Positions 1-10,800 of a stretch of DNA of 51,290 nucleotides are shown here, in pieces. The position numbers and the translations under genes are program-made. The notes below the pieces were generated by a model that was given only the letters and a program-made list of their open reading frames with translations, was not told the origin of the DNA and did no database searches. The DNA is from UBA1381 sp964399965. Its GTDB lineage: Bacteria > Bacillota > Clostridia > UBA1381. Position 1 is the stretch's first letter. Every line of letters starts with the position of its first letter. The stretch is taken from positions 1 through 51,290 of the forward strand of contig CAYNRX010000012.1 in NCBI GenBank assembly GCA_964399965.1. The letters run 5' to 3'.

Positions 1-31
1 CCGACGAGCTACCGGACTGCTCTACCCCGCG
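1..31 (-). tRNA. Initiator tRNA-fMet, 5' portion only (cut by window edge)
   Basis: Read on the minus strand from position 31, the sequence begins CGCGGGG and continues with a D-arm like that of bacterial initiator tRNAs (GAGCAG...GGTAGCTCGTCGG). The gene runs off the window before the anticodon, so identity rests on the acceptor and D-arm only. A near-consensus minus-strand promoter lies just upstream. Confidence 0.8.
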
Positions 32-62
32 ATATACAGCAGTCTCAATTGACTACTTGTAT

Positions 63-91
63 AGTATACCATAAAAGTATATACTTGTCAA
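63..91 (-). promoter_or_regulatory. Promoter of the tRNA-fMet gene
   Basis: On the minus strand TTGACA (91-86) is followed after 17 bp by TATACT (68-63). The predicted start lies about 25 nt before the tRNA 5' end. It sits just downstream of miaA, so the tRNA is transcribed independently. Confidence 0.8.
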
Positions 92-127
92 TACCTTTTT
101 TTAATTTTTTGAAAATTTTATGTTTTT

Positions 128-1063
128 TTATACGCTCCATCCCCTGCGCCAGCTATCCACAAGTGAGCACGCTTGTTTAAAAGCATCCTCAGGCTTCAGC
201 CAATGCGTTTTTTCATCTCGCCTAAACCACGTATATTGCCGCTTTGCATAACGGCGAGTATTCCGTTTTATAAGTTCTGATGCTTCCTCAAGGCTCAATT
301 TGCCTTCAAAATATAAAAGAAGCTCCTTATAACCTATCACCGCCTGCATTTTATCGCTAAAACCCATTTTAGCCAAATGCTGTACCTCTTCGGGCAGCCC
401 GGCCTCCATCATCATATCCACCCGCTTGTTTATACGCTCATAAAGAATATCCCTTTCCCAGTCGATCGCAAACTTGATATATTCATAGCGGCTCTGCCGA
501 AGCTTTGTCTGCTTTTGGTGTTCGGAAATTTTCCTGCCGGTGAGACGGAAAAATTCTAAAGCCCTTGCCGTGCGCACAACATTATGGGGATGGATGCTCT
601 TTGCCGCATCTGGGTCATTCTCACGCAGAAGCTCCCAAAGATACTCACGGCCGCGCTCCTTCGCCAATTGCAAAAGCTCATCCCTCACGGTTCCATCCTC
701 CTCGTATGCTTCCGCACCAAAGTCCGCATCGTTCAAAAACGAGTCCATATAAAGCCCCGTTCCGCCGGCAATAAGCACGGTCTTCCCTTTTGCCGTTATA
801 TATGCAGCACATTTATGGGCAAGTGAAACATAGTCAGCAGCCGAAAATGCTTCGTCCGGCTCCAGAAAATCGATAAGATAATGCTCAACGCCTGATATTT
901 CTTCCAACGTCGGCTTAGCCGTGCCGATATCCATGTATCTGTATATCTGACGGCTATCGGCAGATATCACCTCTGCGTCAAAATATCGCGCAAGCTGTAC
1001 CGCTAACGCTGTTTTTCCCGAAGCGGTCGCGCCGCACACGGCTATAACTGGTATTCTTTCCAT
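128..1063 (-). CDS. miaA: tRNA dimethylallyltransferase MiaA
   Basis: MiaA transfers the dimethylallyl group to N6 of adenine-37 in tRNAs that read codons starting with U. The protein has 311 residues, the normal family length. The P-loop GATASGKT is at residues 11-18, and the conserved DSRQIY segment that contacts tRNA is at 36-41, followed by the MDIGTAKP motif. It is the last gene of a minus-strand operon, two bases after mutL. MiaB, which methylthiolates the same modified base, is the first gene of the same operon, so both steps of ms2i6A-37 synthesis are co-transcribed. No clear hairpin terminator is seen after it, only a T-rich stretch. Confidence 0.97.
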   Translation of the reverse strand: MERIPVIAVCGATASGKTALAVQLARYFDAEVISADSRQIYRYMDIGTAKPTLEEISGVEHYLIDFLEPDEAFSAADYVSLAHKCAAYITAKGKTVLIAGGTGLYMDSFLNDADFGAEAYEEDGTVRDELLQLAKERGREYLWELLRENDPDAAKSIHPHNVVRTARALEFFRLTGRKISEHQKQTKLRQSRYEYIKFAIDWERDILYERINKRVDMMMEAGLPEEVQHLAKMGFSDKMQAVIGYKELLLYFEGKLSLEEASELIKRNTRRYAKRQYTWFRRDEKTHWLKPEDAFKQACSLVDSWRRGWSV

Positions 1064-1065
1064 AA

Positions 1066-3165
1066 CTATACTATCCGTTTAAACTGCTTTTCAAGCTCCT
1101 TTTTTGTCATTTTTATCATTATCGGCCGCCCGTGAGGACAAGTGTTTATATTCTCCAATGATAGCACCGAGCTTACAAGCCAGGCCATGTCCTTTTCTGA
1201 CAGCTTATCATTGGCCTTTACCGACTGCCTGCAGGCGGCAGTATACAAAGCTCTCTGGAATTTCTCTGTTATAAGTTCATGCTTGGAATCGCTGATCTGG
1301 GTCAACAGCTCCACAATAAGTGCTTCTGCTTCATCGCCTGTAAGCTCCGAAGGAGTTGCGTTTATCATCAATGTGTTATCGCCAAATTCGGAAATATCAA
1401 ATCCCAGCTTTTCGAAGAAGTCGGTATTTTCGCGGTATATATTCATCTCCGGTGCTGTAAGGCGTACCATCACCGCCTCCAATAAAAGCTGCGGCGTTAC
1501 TGCGCCGGTCTCGGCCTCTTTTTTCAGCTTTTCATAATTCAGCCGCTCATGCGCCGCATGTTGATCGAATATTAAAAGCTCTCCGTCCTTCTCTACAATG
1601 ATGTATGTTCCAAATACCTGGCCAATTATCCTAAAATCCGTCTCCTCTTCCTCATCGCCGGATATTATCGGCGGCGGTGTTGGCATACCGCTGCACAGAG
1701 ATACATCGCCCTCAAAAACCCTTCTTCGTATCTCTTCCACGGCAGCAGCCGTTTTCGGCGGCCTTAATCCCTCATAATTCCTTATCTCTTTAAGCTGCTC
1801 GTCAGTCACCAATCTCGCCCCCGCAGATCTTATGGGCTGGGAAGCGTATTCAATAGCCTTCTTCATTTTCGGGGTGACGTACTTGTCCATATTGAACAGG
1901 GTCTTTCTTTCCCCCTCATCCTTGCGCTCGGGTTGGGGCGGCTTCTTCTCTATTTTATATTCAAGCTGCTCACCCTGCGGCGCATGGCTGTCCGAGTTTG
2001 TCTTATGCGGCTTGGTATCTTCCGCCTCCGCAGTATCCTCGCCAACATTCTCAAAGCGGCCGAACATTTCCTTGGGATTATAAGCCGGCCGGTGTATTTC
2101 TTTTGTCTTAGGCGAAAACGGATTCTTTATCCTTTCGGTCTCCGTTTTCTCCGGCAGCGAAAATTCCGGCACATTGGCTTGGGCATAAAGGGCATTTTTG
2201 ACGCCATGGTACACCGTCTCATATATAAGCCGCTCTTGGGAAAACTTGACCTCCAGCTTTGTAGGGTGGACATTTATATCTACCTGCTCCGGGTTTATCT
2301 CCAGATTTAATACCACCATAGGAAACTTTCCTATCATTATCTGGTTTTTATACGCTTCCTCGGCAGCCTTTATCATCAGCGGACTTTTTACATAACGCCC
2401 ATTCACAAAAAAGCTTTCGTATCCCCGGTTGGGACGGCAAATGTTCCCCTTTCCTACCACTCCTGAGAGCTTCACTCCTTCGTTTTCGTACTTTACGGAA
2501 AGAGCCGCGGCAGCGTGTTCCTTGCCATAGACGGTATAGACCGCGTTTACCAAGCTGCTGTCGCCCGGCGAAAACAGCTTTTCCCGTCCATCCGCAATAA
2601 GTTTAAAGGATATCTCCGGATGCGCCAGTATGAAGCGCGTCATGATGTCGGCAATATGGCCGGATTCGGTGGAATCCTTTTTAAGGAATTTCATTCTGGC
2701 AGGCGTATTATAAAACAGCTCCCGCACGATAAACGTCGTCCCTTGCTGCATTCCCTCCTCACAGCATTCGCCGATCTCGCCGCCCGTGCATACGACATGG
2801 ATACCCATCGACTTGGTTTTTAGCCTGGTGTACAGGTCGACTTTGGCCACCGCCCCTATCGAAGACAGAGCTTCACCGCGGAAACCGAGAGTATATATTG
2901 CCTGTAGATCCGCATCCGTCCGTATTTTACTGGTCGCATGGCGCAAAAAACACGTTTTTGCATCATCGTCGCCCATGCCGCAGCCATTATCGGTCACCCG
3001 GATGTAGGCGTTTCCGCCGCGGCGTATCTCCACCGTGACAGCGTCAGCTCCGGCGTCTATACTGTTTTCCACCAATTCCTTTACGACCGAAGCCGGTCTT
3101 TCCACAACCTCGCCGGCCGCGATCTTGTTGGATACCTCCGGCGTTAAAACGTTTATGTTGCCCAT
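1066..3165 (-). CDS. mutL: DNA mismatch repair protein MutL (endonuclease type)
   Basis: MutL links mismatch recognition by MutS to strand incision. The 699-residue protein has the N-terminal GHKL ATPase motifs ENSIDAGAD, DNGCGM and TLGFRGEAL, a variable acidic linker (about 330-500), and a C-terminal dimerisation domain. The C-terminal domain carries DQHAAHERLNYE, which fits the DQHAx2Ex4E metal site, plus ACR and CPHGRP motifs. It is therefore the nicking MutL of bacteria without MutH, not the E. coli type. It lies 33 bp downstream of mutS and 2 bp upstream of miaA. Confidence 0.97.
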   Translation of the reverse strand: MGNINVLTPEVSNKIAAGEVVERPASVVKELVENSIDAGADAVTVEIRRGGNAYIRVTDNGCGMGDDDAKTCFLRHATSKIRTDADLQAIYTLGFRGEALSSIGAVAKVDLYTRLKTKSMGIHVVCTGGEIGECCEEGMQQGTTFIVRELFYNTPARMKFLKKDSTESGHIADIMTRFILAHPEISFKLIADGREKLFSPGDSSLVNAVYTVYGKEHAAAALSVKYENEGVKLSGVVGKGNICRPNRGYESFFVNGRYVKSPLMIKAAEEAYKNQIMIGKFPMVVLNLEINPEQVDINVHPTKLEVKFSQERLIYETVYHGVKNALYAQANVPEFSLPEKTETERIKNPFSPKTKEIHRPAYNPKEMFGRFENVGEDTAEAEDTKPHKTNSDSHAPQGEQLEYKIEKKPPQPERKDEGERKTLFNMDKYVTPKMKKAIEYASQPIRSAGARLVTDEQLKEIRNYEGLRPPKTAAAVEEIRRRVFEGDVSLCSGMPTPPPIISGDEEEETDFRIIGQVFGTYIIVEKDGELLIFDQHAAHERLNYEKLKKEAETGAVTPQLLLEAVMVRLTAPEMNIYRENTDFFEKLGFDISEFGDNTLMINATPSELTGDEAEALIVELLTQISDSKHELITEKFQRALYTAACRQSVKANDKLSEKDMAWLVSSVLSLENINTCPHGRPIMIKMTKKELEKQFKRIV

Positions 3166-3198
3166 GTCCTCACCTCTTTTCCGCGTCCGCCCTTTTTG

Positions 3199-5787
3199 TT
3201 ATATCGCTTCTGCCTTTTTCGTCAATTCAAACAGCTTGTTGAGTGCTTCTATCGGCGTATAAGTCGTCACGTCCATATCTTTAAGTTCCTCTACGATACC
3301 CATCGCCGCTATACCGGCCATATCGAGCTGCGCGTCATCTTCCTCATATTCAGTCTTTTGCGGACGTTCTATCTTCCCGCTTTCCAGCTGTCCGAGTATC
3401 TCCTTTGCGCGTTTTATGACCGATTTGGGAAGTCCCGCCAGAGCCGCCACTTCTATTCCGTAGCTGTCGTCAGCGCTCCCCTTTATTATTTTGCGCAAAA
3501 ATGTTATATCATCGCCGCGCTTTTTCACCGCCACCCGATAATTCTTCACGCCCTCTTGTATATCCTCAAGCTGTGACAGCTCGTGATAATGAGTCGCAAA
3601 CAACGTCTTTGCCCCTATCTTTGTCCGCATATGCTCGGCCACCGCCCAGGCTATCGACAGCCCGTCAAAGGTAGAGGTTCCGCGGCCTATCTCGTCAAGT
3701 ATGACCAGCGACCGCCTGGTGGCATTTTTCAATATATTGCTGACCTCTGTCATCTCCAGCATGAACGTACTTTGACCGGACGCTATATCGTCGGATGCGC
3801 CCACGCGAGTAAACAGCTTATCTACTATGCCTATATCGGCCGAGGAGGCCGGCACAAAGCTGCCTATCTGCGCCATCAGCACAATAAGAGCCGTCTGGCG
3901 CATATATGTGGATTTGCCGGCCATATTGGGGCCTGTCAGTATGATCAGTCGGTTTTCCCCGTGATCCATCACGGTATCGTTGGGAACGAACATTGTGTCT
4001 TTTAGCATTTTCTCTACGACCGGATGACGTCCGTCACGTATCACGATAGAACCGCTGTTGTTGATATGCGGCATACAGTAATTACCCTTGAACGCTGTTT
4101 CGGCCAGCGAATATATAACGTCCGACACGGCGGCGGTTGCGGCAGTTTTTTTCAGCCTGTCCACGCGTTCATAAGCGTATTTTCTTATTTCTTCAAACAA
4201 ATGCGCCTCAACAGCAATGACCCGCTCAGATGCGCCGAGAATAGTATTTTCCAGCTCCTTGAGCCGAGGGGTTATGTACCGTTCGCAGTTTACCAGCGTC
4301 TGCTTGCGCACGTACTCCTCCGGCACATCGCCGATATTTGACTTTGTGACCTCGATATAATAGCCGAATACCTTGTTATAGCCCACTTTGAGATTCTTGA
4401 TGCCTGTACGTTCCCTTTCCTCATTTTTCAGCTCCGCCAGCCATTTCTGTCCGTCAGTCATCGCGCTTCTCAGGCGGTCTACCTCTTCGGAAAAGCCATC
4501 CTTTATAATACCGCCTTCTCTTGTATGCAGCGGTATATTTTCTTCAACTATCGCCGCCTCCAGCAGGTCCCTTAGATCCTCGACCAGATCAAACTCCCGG
4601 ACTAATTCGCAAAGCAGCGGCGACTTTGCTTTTGACAACACGTATTCAAGCTCCGGGAGCTTAGTAAGCGACTGCTTGAGCGCGGCAAAATCCTTGGGGG
4701 TCACGGTCATCAGCGATATCCTGCCGATTATTCTCGATATATCGTATATTCCCGTAAGCACTCCGGCCAGCTCGTCCTTGAGCATTATATCGTCATAAAG
4801 CTCTTTTACAGCCTCCAGACGCTTATTTATCTCCAGAATATCCACCAACGGCTTTTCCAGCCACTGCCTGAGCAGCCTGGCGCCCATGGAGGTCTTTGTT
4901 TTATCCAGCACCCATAAAAGAGAACCGCGTTTTGCTTTGTCGCGCATCGTTTCGGTTATCTCCAGATTACGTCTTGCAGCCAGGTCGATATCCATGTATC
5001 TTTGCGCGCCGTAGACGGTAACCTTATCGATATATTGCAATCCTCTCTTCTGTGTCTTTTCCAGGTACAGAATCATTACGCCCAACGCCGAAACGGCATT
5101 TTCCATATTATCAAGTCCCAATTGGGAAAGACTTGTTTTGCCAAAATGCTCAAGCGTCTTTTTGGCATTTAGTTCATAGTCGAATACCATGTCGGCTCCC
5201 ACCTGTGGTATTACAAAAGCGGCATATGTGCTTTTGGCAAGAATTTCCGCCGAGGCGGTATCCGTAATGATCTCCGAGGGGACGTAGCGGCCAAGCTCGT
5301 TTGCCATTTCACCCGATGGCAGCTGTACCGCATAAAGCTCGCCGGTAGTAACATCGGCAAACGCCATACCGGTCTGTCCGCCACGCGTGCAGAGCACGGC
5401 CAGGTAATTACTGGTCTTATCGTCAAGCATGGAATCGTCAAGAACAGTTCCCGGGGTGATTATGCGTATGACCTCACGCTTTACTATCCCCTTGGCTTCC
5501 TTGGGATCTTCGACCTGCTCGCATACGGCGACCTTGTAGCCTTTTTCTACCAGCCGCGCTATATAGCCGGTCGCGCTGTGGTATGGCACGCCGCACATCG
5601 GAGCGCGTTCCTCCAGCCCGCAGTCCTTCCCCGTCAACGTAAGCTCCAGCTCCCGCGACACCGTTTTGGCGTCGTCGAAAAACATCTCGTAAAAATCTCC
5701 CAGGCGGTAAAACAGTATGCAGTCCTGATAATTATTTTTCGTTTCGATATACTGCGCCATCATCGGCGTCATCTTATTTTTGGCCAC
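3199..5787 (-). CDS. mutS: DNA mismatch repair protein MutS
   Basis: MutS binds mismatches and small loops and recruits MutL. The protein has 862 residues, the usual MutS1 length. The N-terminal mismatch-binding domain has the F-x-E motif in GDFYEMFFDDA, and the C-terminal ATPase carries Walker A TGPNMAGKST and Walker B LVILDEIGRGTSTFDG. It sits between ylbF (21 bp upstream) and mutL (33 bp downstream) on the same strand. Confidence 0.98.
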   Translation of the reverse strand: MAKNKMTPMMAQYIETKNNYQDCILFYRLGDFYEMFFDDAKTVSRELELTLTGKDCGLEERAPMCGVPYHSATGYIARLVEKGYKVAVCEQVEDPKEAKGIVKREVIRIITPGTVLDDSMLDDKTSNYLAVLCTRGGQTGMAFADVTTGELYAVQLPSGEMANELGRYVPSEIITDTASAEILAKSTYAAFVIPQVGADMVFDYELNAKKTLEHFGKTSLSQLGLDNMENAVSALGVMILYLEKTQKRGLQYIDKVTVYGAQRYMDIDLAARRNLEITETMRDKAKRGSLLWVLDKTKTSMGARLLRQWLEKPLVDILEINKRLEAVKELYDDIMLKDELAGVLTGIYDISRIIGRISLMTVTPKDFAALKQSLTKLPELEYVLSKAKSPLLCELVREFDLVEDLRDLLEAAIVEENIPLHTREGGIIKDGFSEEVDRLRSAMTDGQKWLAELKNEERERTGIKNLKVGYNKVFGYYIEVTKSNIGDVPEEYVRKQTLVNCERYITPRLKELENTILGASERVIAVEAHLFEEIRKYAYERVDRLKKTAATAAVSDVIYSLAETAFKGNYCMPHINNSGSIVIRDGRHPVVEKMLKDTMFVPNDTVMDHGENRLIILTGPNMAGKSTYMRQTALIVLMAQIGSFVPASSADIGIVDKLFTRVGASDDIASGQSTFMLEMTEVSNILKNATRRSLVILDEIGRGTSTFDGLSIAWAVAEHMRTKIGAKTLFATHYHELSQLEDIQEGVKNYRVAVKKRGDDITFLRKIIKGSADDSYGIEVAALAGLPKSVIKRAKEILGQLESGKIERPQKTEYEEDDAQLDMAGIAAMGIVEELKDMDVTTYTPIEALNKLFELTKKAEAI

Positions 5788-5808
5788 CTTTGCGCCTCCG
5801 TTCCCATA

Positions 5809-6183
5809 TTAACAGCCGCTGCATGTTGAGCAGCTTCCGCCGCAGCCCGGGACTTCTCCTGTGATATAGAAATTCAAAATGGAATTTATCTGGTTTACGA
5901 GGGCGTCAAGCTCCTTTTTAGCTTCCACATAATTTTTCAGATTCTCGTTCTTTTCCAATATAGCGTCAAAGTTTTCATTGTTCTTAACAACGGCTTCTTC
6001 ACGCGCTATCTTTCCCTGCTGTATATCCCGCGCCAGATTCATGCGCTTTAGGTTAAACTCCTGCATAAGCGTTTGTGCATCCTCGTCAGCCGCCTGCGCC
6101 GCCTCTGTCTCCTTAACCTTAGCCATTATCTCCGACTCCTGTATCATCACACCCAGTTCTCTGGTCTTTTCAAATATATCCAT
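5809..6183 (-). CDS. ylbF: YlbF/YmcA-family protein with cysteine-rich tail
   Basis: This 124-residue, mostly helical protein fits the YlbF/YmcA family. In Bacillus, YlbF, YmcA and YaaT form a complex that carries Fe-S clusters and affects RNase Y and competence or sporulation. The C-terminus here is CGGSCSTCSGC, four cysteines in eleven residues and a plausible metal or Fe-S ligand set. The start codon overlaps the miaB stop (TAATG), implying translational coupling. Function in this organism is inferred from family and position only. Confidence 0.85.
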   Translation of the reverse strand: MDIFEKTRELGVMIQESEIMAKVKETEAAQAADEDAQTLMQEFNLKRMNLARDIQQGKIAREEAVVKNNENFDAILEKNENLKNYVEAKKELDALVNQINSILNFYITGEVPGCGGSCSTCSGC

Positions 6184-7613
6184 TACTGTCCATTCCTTTC
6201 ATAAAGCTCACCGTCAAGACTCCACGTCTTGGCAGCCGTTATTTTTACCTTAACATATTTTCCCTTTAACTCACGGGAGCCGGGAAAATTAACTATTTTC
6301 GAGGACGCCGTCCTCCCGGAGAGCATACTGTCGTTGTTCTTGCTTATACCATCGACCAGTACCTCCTGCACGCTGCCCTCATAAGCCTTGTTCTTTCTTA
6401 AAGATATTTCATTTTGTACTTCCAAAAGCCTGTTGAAATTTTTGTGTATCTCCTCTGATGTGAGCACAGGTTTCAGCTCTGCCGCCGGAGTACCTTTCCG
6501 CGGCGAATATATGAATGAAAAAATACTGTCGTATTCGGCTCTTCTGATAACGTCCAGCGTTTGGTCAAAGTCCGCGTTCGTTTCTGTGGGAAAACCAACT
6601 ATTATATCGGTGGAAAGCGCAATGCCCGGTATCCTCTTTTTTACCAGCTCCAGCTTTTGCAGATATTCCTCTTTAGTATAACCCCTGTTCATTGCTTTTA
6701 ATACCGTATCCGAACCGGCCTGTACCGGAAGATGCAGCTGCGGACAAACCTTTTTGCACTCAGCCATCGTCTGTATGAGCTTTTCGGAAAAATCCTTGGG
6801 ATGAGAGGTCATGAACCTTATCCTCCTCACTCCCTCAACTCCGTCTACCATGCGTACCAGATCGGAAAAATCTATCTTTTCCTCAAGATCCTTACCGTAA
6901 GAATTGACGTTCTGCCCCAAAAGACATATTTCGCTGACGCCGGCGGCCACGAGGCCTTTTATCTCGTTTAGGATATCCTCCGGCTGGCGGCTTCTTTCCC
7001 TTCCGCGCACATAGGGAACTATACAATAGGTGCAGAAGTTATTGCAACCGTACATTATAGATACCCAGGCCTTGGAATCGTCATCGCGCAGAATAGGCAG
7101 CCCTTCGGCTATTTTGCCGTCAGAATCCTCCGTATCGACTATCCGTTGCTTTTTTGTCAGCGTTTCATACAGGAGTTCCGGGAAACGGTACAGCGCATGT
7201 GTACCGAAGATCAGATCGACCTGCTCATGGACAGACTGTATTTTTTCAGCGATATGCTCCTGCTGCACCATGCACCCGCATACAGCTATAGTCATATCCG
7301 GGCGGCTCTCTTTGATATGCTTGAGTATGCCGAGACGGCCGAACACATTCTGCTCGGCGTTTTCACGCACAGCGCATGTGTTGTAAAGCACAAGATCGGC
7401 CTCCTCTGCGCTGTCACAGAATCCAAATCCTGCCTCCGCCAGCATTCCGCGCAATCGCTCGGTATCGTTTTCATTTTGCTGACAGCCGTAGGTCTCAGTG
7501 TGCGCAGCCATCATGCGCCCATTCTCCTGCGAAAATCTCGCCGTCAGTGCTTTCAGCTTTACGATATATCCCCTTTGACGCTCCATTTCCTCGGACGTAA
7601 TAGTTGTAGCCAT
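6183..7613 (-). CDS. miaB: tRNA-2-methylthio-N6-dimethylallyladenosine synthase MiaB
   Basis: MiaB is a radical-SAM methylthiotransferase acting on i6A-37 of tRNA. The N-terminal UPF0004 domain begins at ETYGCQQNENDTE, the radical-SAM CxxxCxxC is in YGCNNFCTYCIVPYVRGRE, and a C-terminal TRAM domain ends the protein. I place the start at ATG 7613 (MATTIT..., about 476 residues) behind AAAGAGG. A longer reading to 7658 would begin upstream of the predicted transcription start, because TACAAT (7654-7649) is the -10 box. First gene of the operon that ends with miaA. Confidence 0.96.
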   Translation of the reverse strand: MATTITSEEMERQRGYIVKLKALTARFSQENGRMMAAHTETYGCQQNENDTERLRGMLAEAGFGFCDSAEEADLVLYNTCAVRENAEQNVFGRLGILKHIKESRPDMTIAVCGCMVQQEHIAEKIQSVHEQVDLIFGTHALYRFPELLYETLTKKQRIVDTEDSDGKIAEGLPILRDDDSKAWVSIMYGCNNFCTYCIVPYVRGRERSRQPEDILNEIKGLVAAGVSEICLLGQNVNSYGKDLEEKIDFSDLVRMVDGVEGVRRIRFMTSHPKDFSEKLIQTMAECKKVCPQLHLPVQAGSDTVLKAMNRGYTKEEYLQKLELVKKRIPGIALSTDIIVGFPTETNADFDQTLDVIRRAEYDSIFSFIYSPRKGTPAAELKPVLTSEEIHKNFNRLLEVQNEISLRKNKAYEGSVQEVLVDGISKNNDSMLSGRTASSKIVNFPGSRELKGKYVKVKITAAKTWSLDGELYERNGQ

Positions 7614-7648
7614 ATCCAAACCTCTTTTTGTCATTTTGCTATTATTAT

Positions 7649-7677
7649 ATTGTACCATACTCCGGCTGTTTTTGCAA
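7649..7677 (-). promoter_or_regulatory. Promoter of the miaB-ylbF-mutS-mutL-miaA operon
   Basis: Minus strand TTGCAA (7677-7672), 17 bp spacer, TACAAT (7654-7649) preceded by TGG as an extended -10. It decides the miaB start codon. Confidence 0.65.
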
Positions 7678-7808
7678 GAGCAGAAGCGACAAAACTGTCA
7701 TTACTCGCGTAATTTTTTTGTTGAAATTTGCCATTACCCGCGGTATAGTGATACAAACCTTAAAAAGATCATATCGTCATTTTTGAGTTTACATAAAACA
7801 AAAAATAT

Positions 7809-7839
7809 AGCCCCGCAGTCAACTTTGCACTACGAGGCT
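7809..7839 (-). terminator. Terminator of the CAP-protein gene
   Basis: On the minus strand AGCCTCGTAGT pairs with ACTGCGGGGCT (one U-G, one mismatch) and is followed by a T-rich run. It lies 10 bp after the stop of the CAP gene. Confidence 0.75.
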
Positions 7840-7848
7840 TTTCTATTA

Positions 7849-10800
7849 TCATATCGCTTCTGCAAGAGGCTTCATTTTATCGTCCCACAAGAATATCCTG
7901 CCTGCACCATCAAGCGTAACCAGGTATTCATCTGTTCCGATCTGTGTTTCTATCTCACGAAGCTCTATCCCGGTCACTTTACCGTCTGTGTAATTCACAG
8001 CATAAAGGCATATCACCGCTCCGTCCTGGGGGACGGTATCAAACTTTATCCTTACCGTATCACCGTCTCTTGAAAGCGTTGCCGGAAAATCGTATCCCTC
8101 TGACGGCTCCTCCGGTACATCGTATTTATTGTATACTTCAGCACTTGCCGTCACCGACTGTCTGATAACTCCCTTCGTTGCCCAAGAATCGGCAACTGTC
8201 GATACCGTTATGTAATATCTTCCCTCCGCAAGACCGCTCAACACCGCTTCTGTATCATTCTCTCCTACGGATACAGTCTTTGCGTCCATCATATTTTCAC
8301 TATTCGAATAAGATACAATATATCCTGTCACCGTCCATCCCTCGCCGGGTTCTGCCGGAAGCCACTCGACAATTATCTCTTCCGCACCGGAGCTATACGC
8401 TGAAACATTTTTCGGCTCTCCCGGTCCCCGGTCATTTTCCTCTCCAAAGGTTACTCCGGTAACCACCTCGTCATTTACCGCAGGAGCAGACGTTTGGCCC
8501 GAATCGTATACCTCCAGCTTCCTTGTTATCACATAGGGGCTAAAACTGTTTGTTACAAAACTCATCGTACCAGCCTCCGCATCTGTGAACACCGGCAGTG
8601 ATTCCGGTTGGGCGCTGTCGCCGTTTTTATAGTGCAGCACCGCCAGCTCATCATCACTGTCAAAGCCTTCCGGGATATTCATCGTTACGGTCACCGGCGC
8701 CCCCAGCTCCGATATCTCCTCATCGTCTATCTTAAGGGATATGTCCAGAGCCACAGCCCCTGCTATATCGTAAAGGAACCTGTCTATTTCAAGCTCTCCA
8801 GCATCGGCGTCTGCAAGCGCAAGCTGCACAGAGGAGGTATCAGCTGTCACTGCCGCAACATTTCCCAGCCCTTCTATATCCACCGACTGCGGATTTATTA
8901 CATCGGAGCTTACATCCGGAGCCGTTTTTATCTCATCCGTAAATATCCCCTTGTCCACTTCCGCGCGGAAACGGTAATATTCATTAAGCCTCTTATTTGC
9001 CGCCGGGTATATTTCGTATGACATGATATTTTCAAGCCCTACAGCTTCATCCGCCTTTTCAATGTTTCGCTCGATCTGCTTTATTACCATAGGATATGTA
9101 ACGTCCGGGCTTTTCTCATACACCGCTTTTAAGAAATCATACGTAGAAGTATAGTTGGGATTATTCAAAAGCACATATGCTACCATCGCTGAATATTTAT
9201 ACAGCTCCGGAAGCGTAAATCCAAAATGCTCCGTCTTTACACCGGTGTAATTTCCTATCCCTTCAACTGTTACCGTTGCTGTTCCCGTAACCCCATCCGG
9301 GCCGTATACGCCTTTTATCTCCTCGCCTACATTGTCGGCATACGATACCTTATAATCTATTCCCTCATGAAGTATCTGCGAACCGTTTGAAAGAATAACA
9401 TTTGGCGTTATAGGGTTGGCCGTATATTCATAAGTATTCTCTATACCGCTCAAGGTCATATCGGAAATATCTCTCGGACGTATCTCAAATGTCTTTTTTA
9501 CCGTCCCTGTATAATTCCCCTTTCCTGTCACCGTTACCTCTGCGGTGCCGGCATTTATATTGTTATCGTACGAAACTATATACGAATAATTTTCAATAAG
9601 CGCATAATCGCCCGCCGCATTGGACACTCTTACCACAGGAGTTTGCGCGCGTGAATTATACACTATATCGGAAATATCCTCTGAGAATGTAACCATATCC
9701 TCCGTGAGCTCGTGAGGCTCGGTATTCCCCACGTTTATCTCAAGCGGGATCACCGTGTCGGCATATCTTACCTTAACGGTCTGAACCCCAGCTTCAGCAC
9801 TGTTGTAACCCTCGCACATCTCATCGATAAGCGGGATCGTGCTCGTTCCGTGCTCACACGTCAGAACAAGGTCTATATCCATATCACTTATCGGGATACC
9901 CTGTATCGAAGTATTTATCACAGGTCTGCTCAGCTCTATTTTATCCGGTTCACAGCTGCCCAGAAACAGCTGTACCCAATTGTCCGCATATTTGCTCTGC
10001 TGCTCATCCTGGTGCATATACCCTACAGATAAATGCGTAAAATTCTCATTTAATATATTCGCCCTGTGCCCGGGACTGTTCATCCAGGCTCTCACAGCAG
10101 ACTCCGGAAGAGATACAGCGGCACCGCCGCAGAGATTTTCGCCCGAATAATATCGCGATGAATCTATCCCAACTTCAGCAAACACAGAATTATAGTTCGT
10201 CCCGTCCGGCCTACGGTGCGCCATGCTTTCTAAAATCTCCTCGGCGCGTATATCCGCCGCTTCCTCCATTTGCGGCAGAACCGCAAGCGGAACAAGACCG
10301 TTCTCTATTCTATGGCGGTTCGTCTCCATAACGACCTTGCGCTCATATTCCTGCTCGGTGCTGTAGCCGCCACTCTCACTCTCCGGCAGATCCCTGGCGT
10401 TGTCATAGCCCGCTTCCTTTAGTATCTCCACAAATTCCGCCGTGCTGTGCACCTTCGTTTTGCCTTTAGGCAGATCCCGTCCCGTGGCCGCAACAGTCTC
10501 GTCCGCATCAAGATAAAGCACCGCCGGAGACGTCATCCCGTGCATTACGGAATTATAATAAGTGATCAGGCTCACCGAATACTTTGAAGCGTCTATGAGC
10601 ATCACCGGCGCTCCCGCCGCTTCCGCTATTTGACAGAATTTGGGCAGATAGCTTTTCGAGTACGGACATTCGGGTAAATAAAGTATGCACACCCTTACAT
10701 CCCGCACAAAATCATAAAGCGCATTGTCACCAATAAGTGCATCATACGCTTGCTGATATCCTGCTGATACCGTATTGATAAGCCCCGGCGTAAAATTATT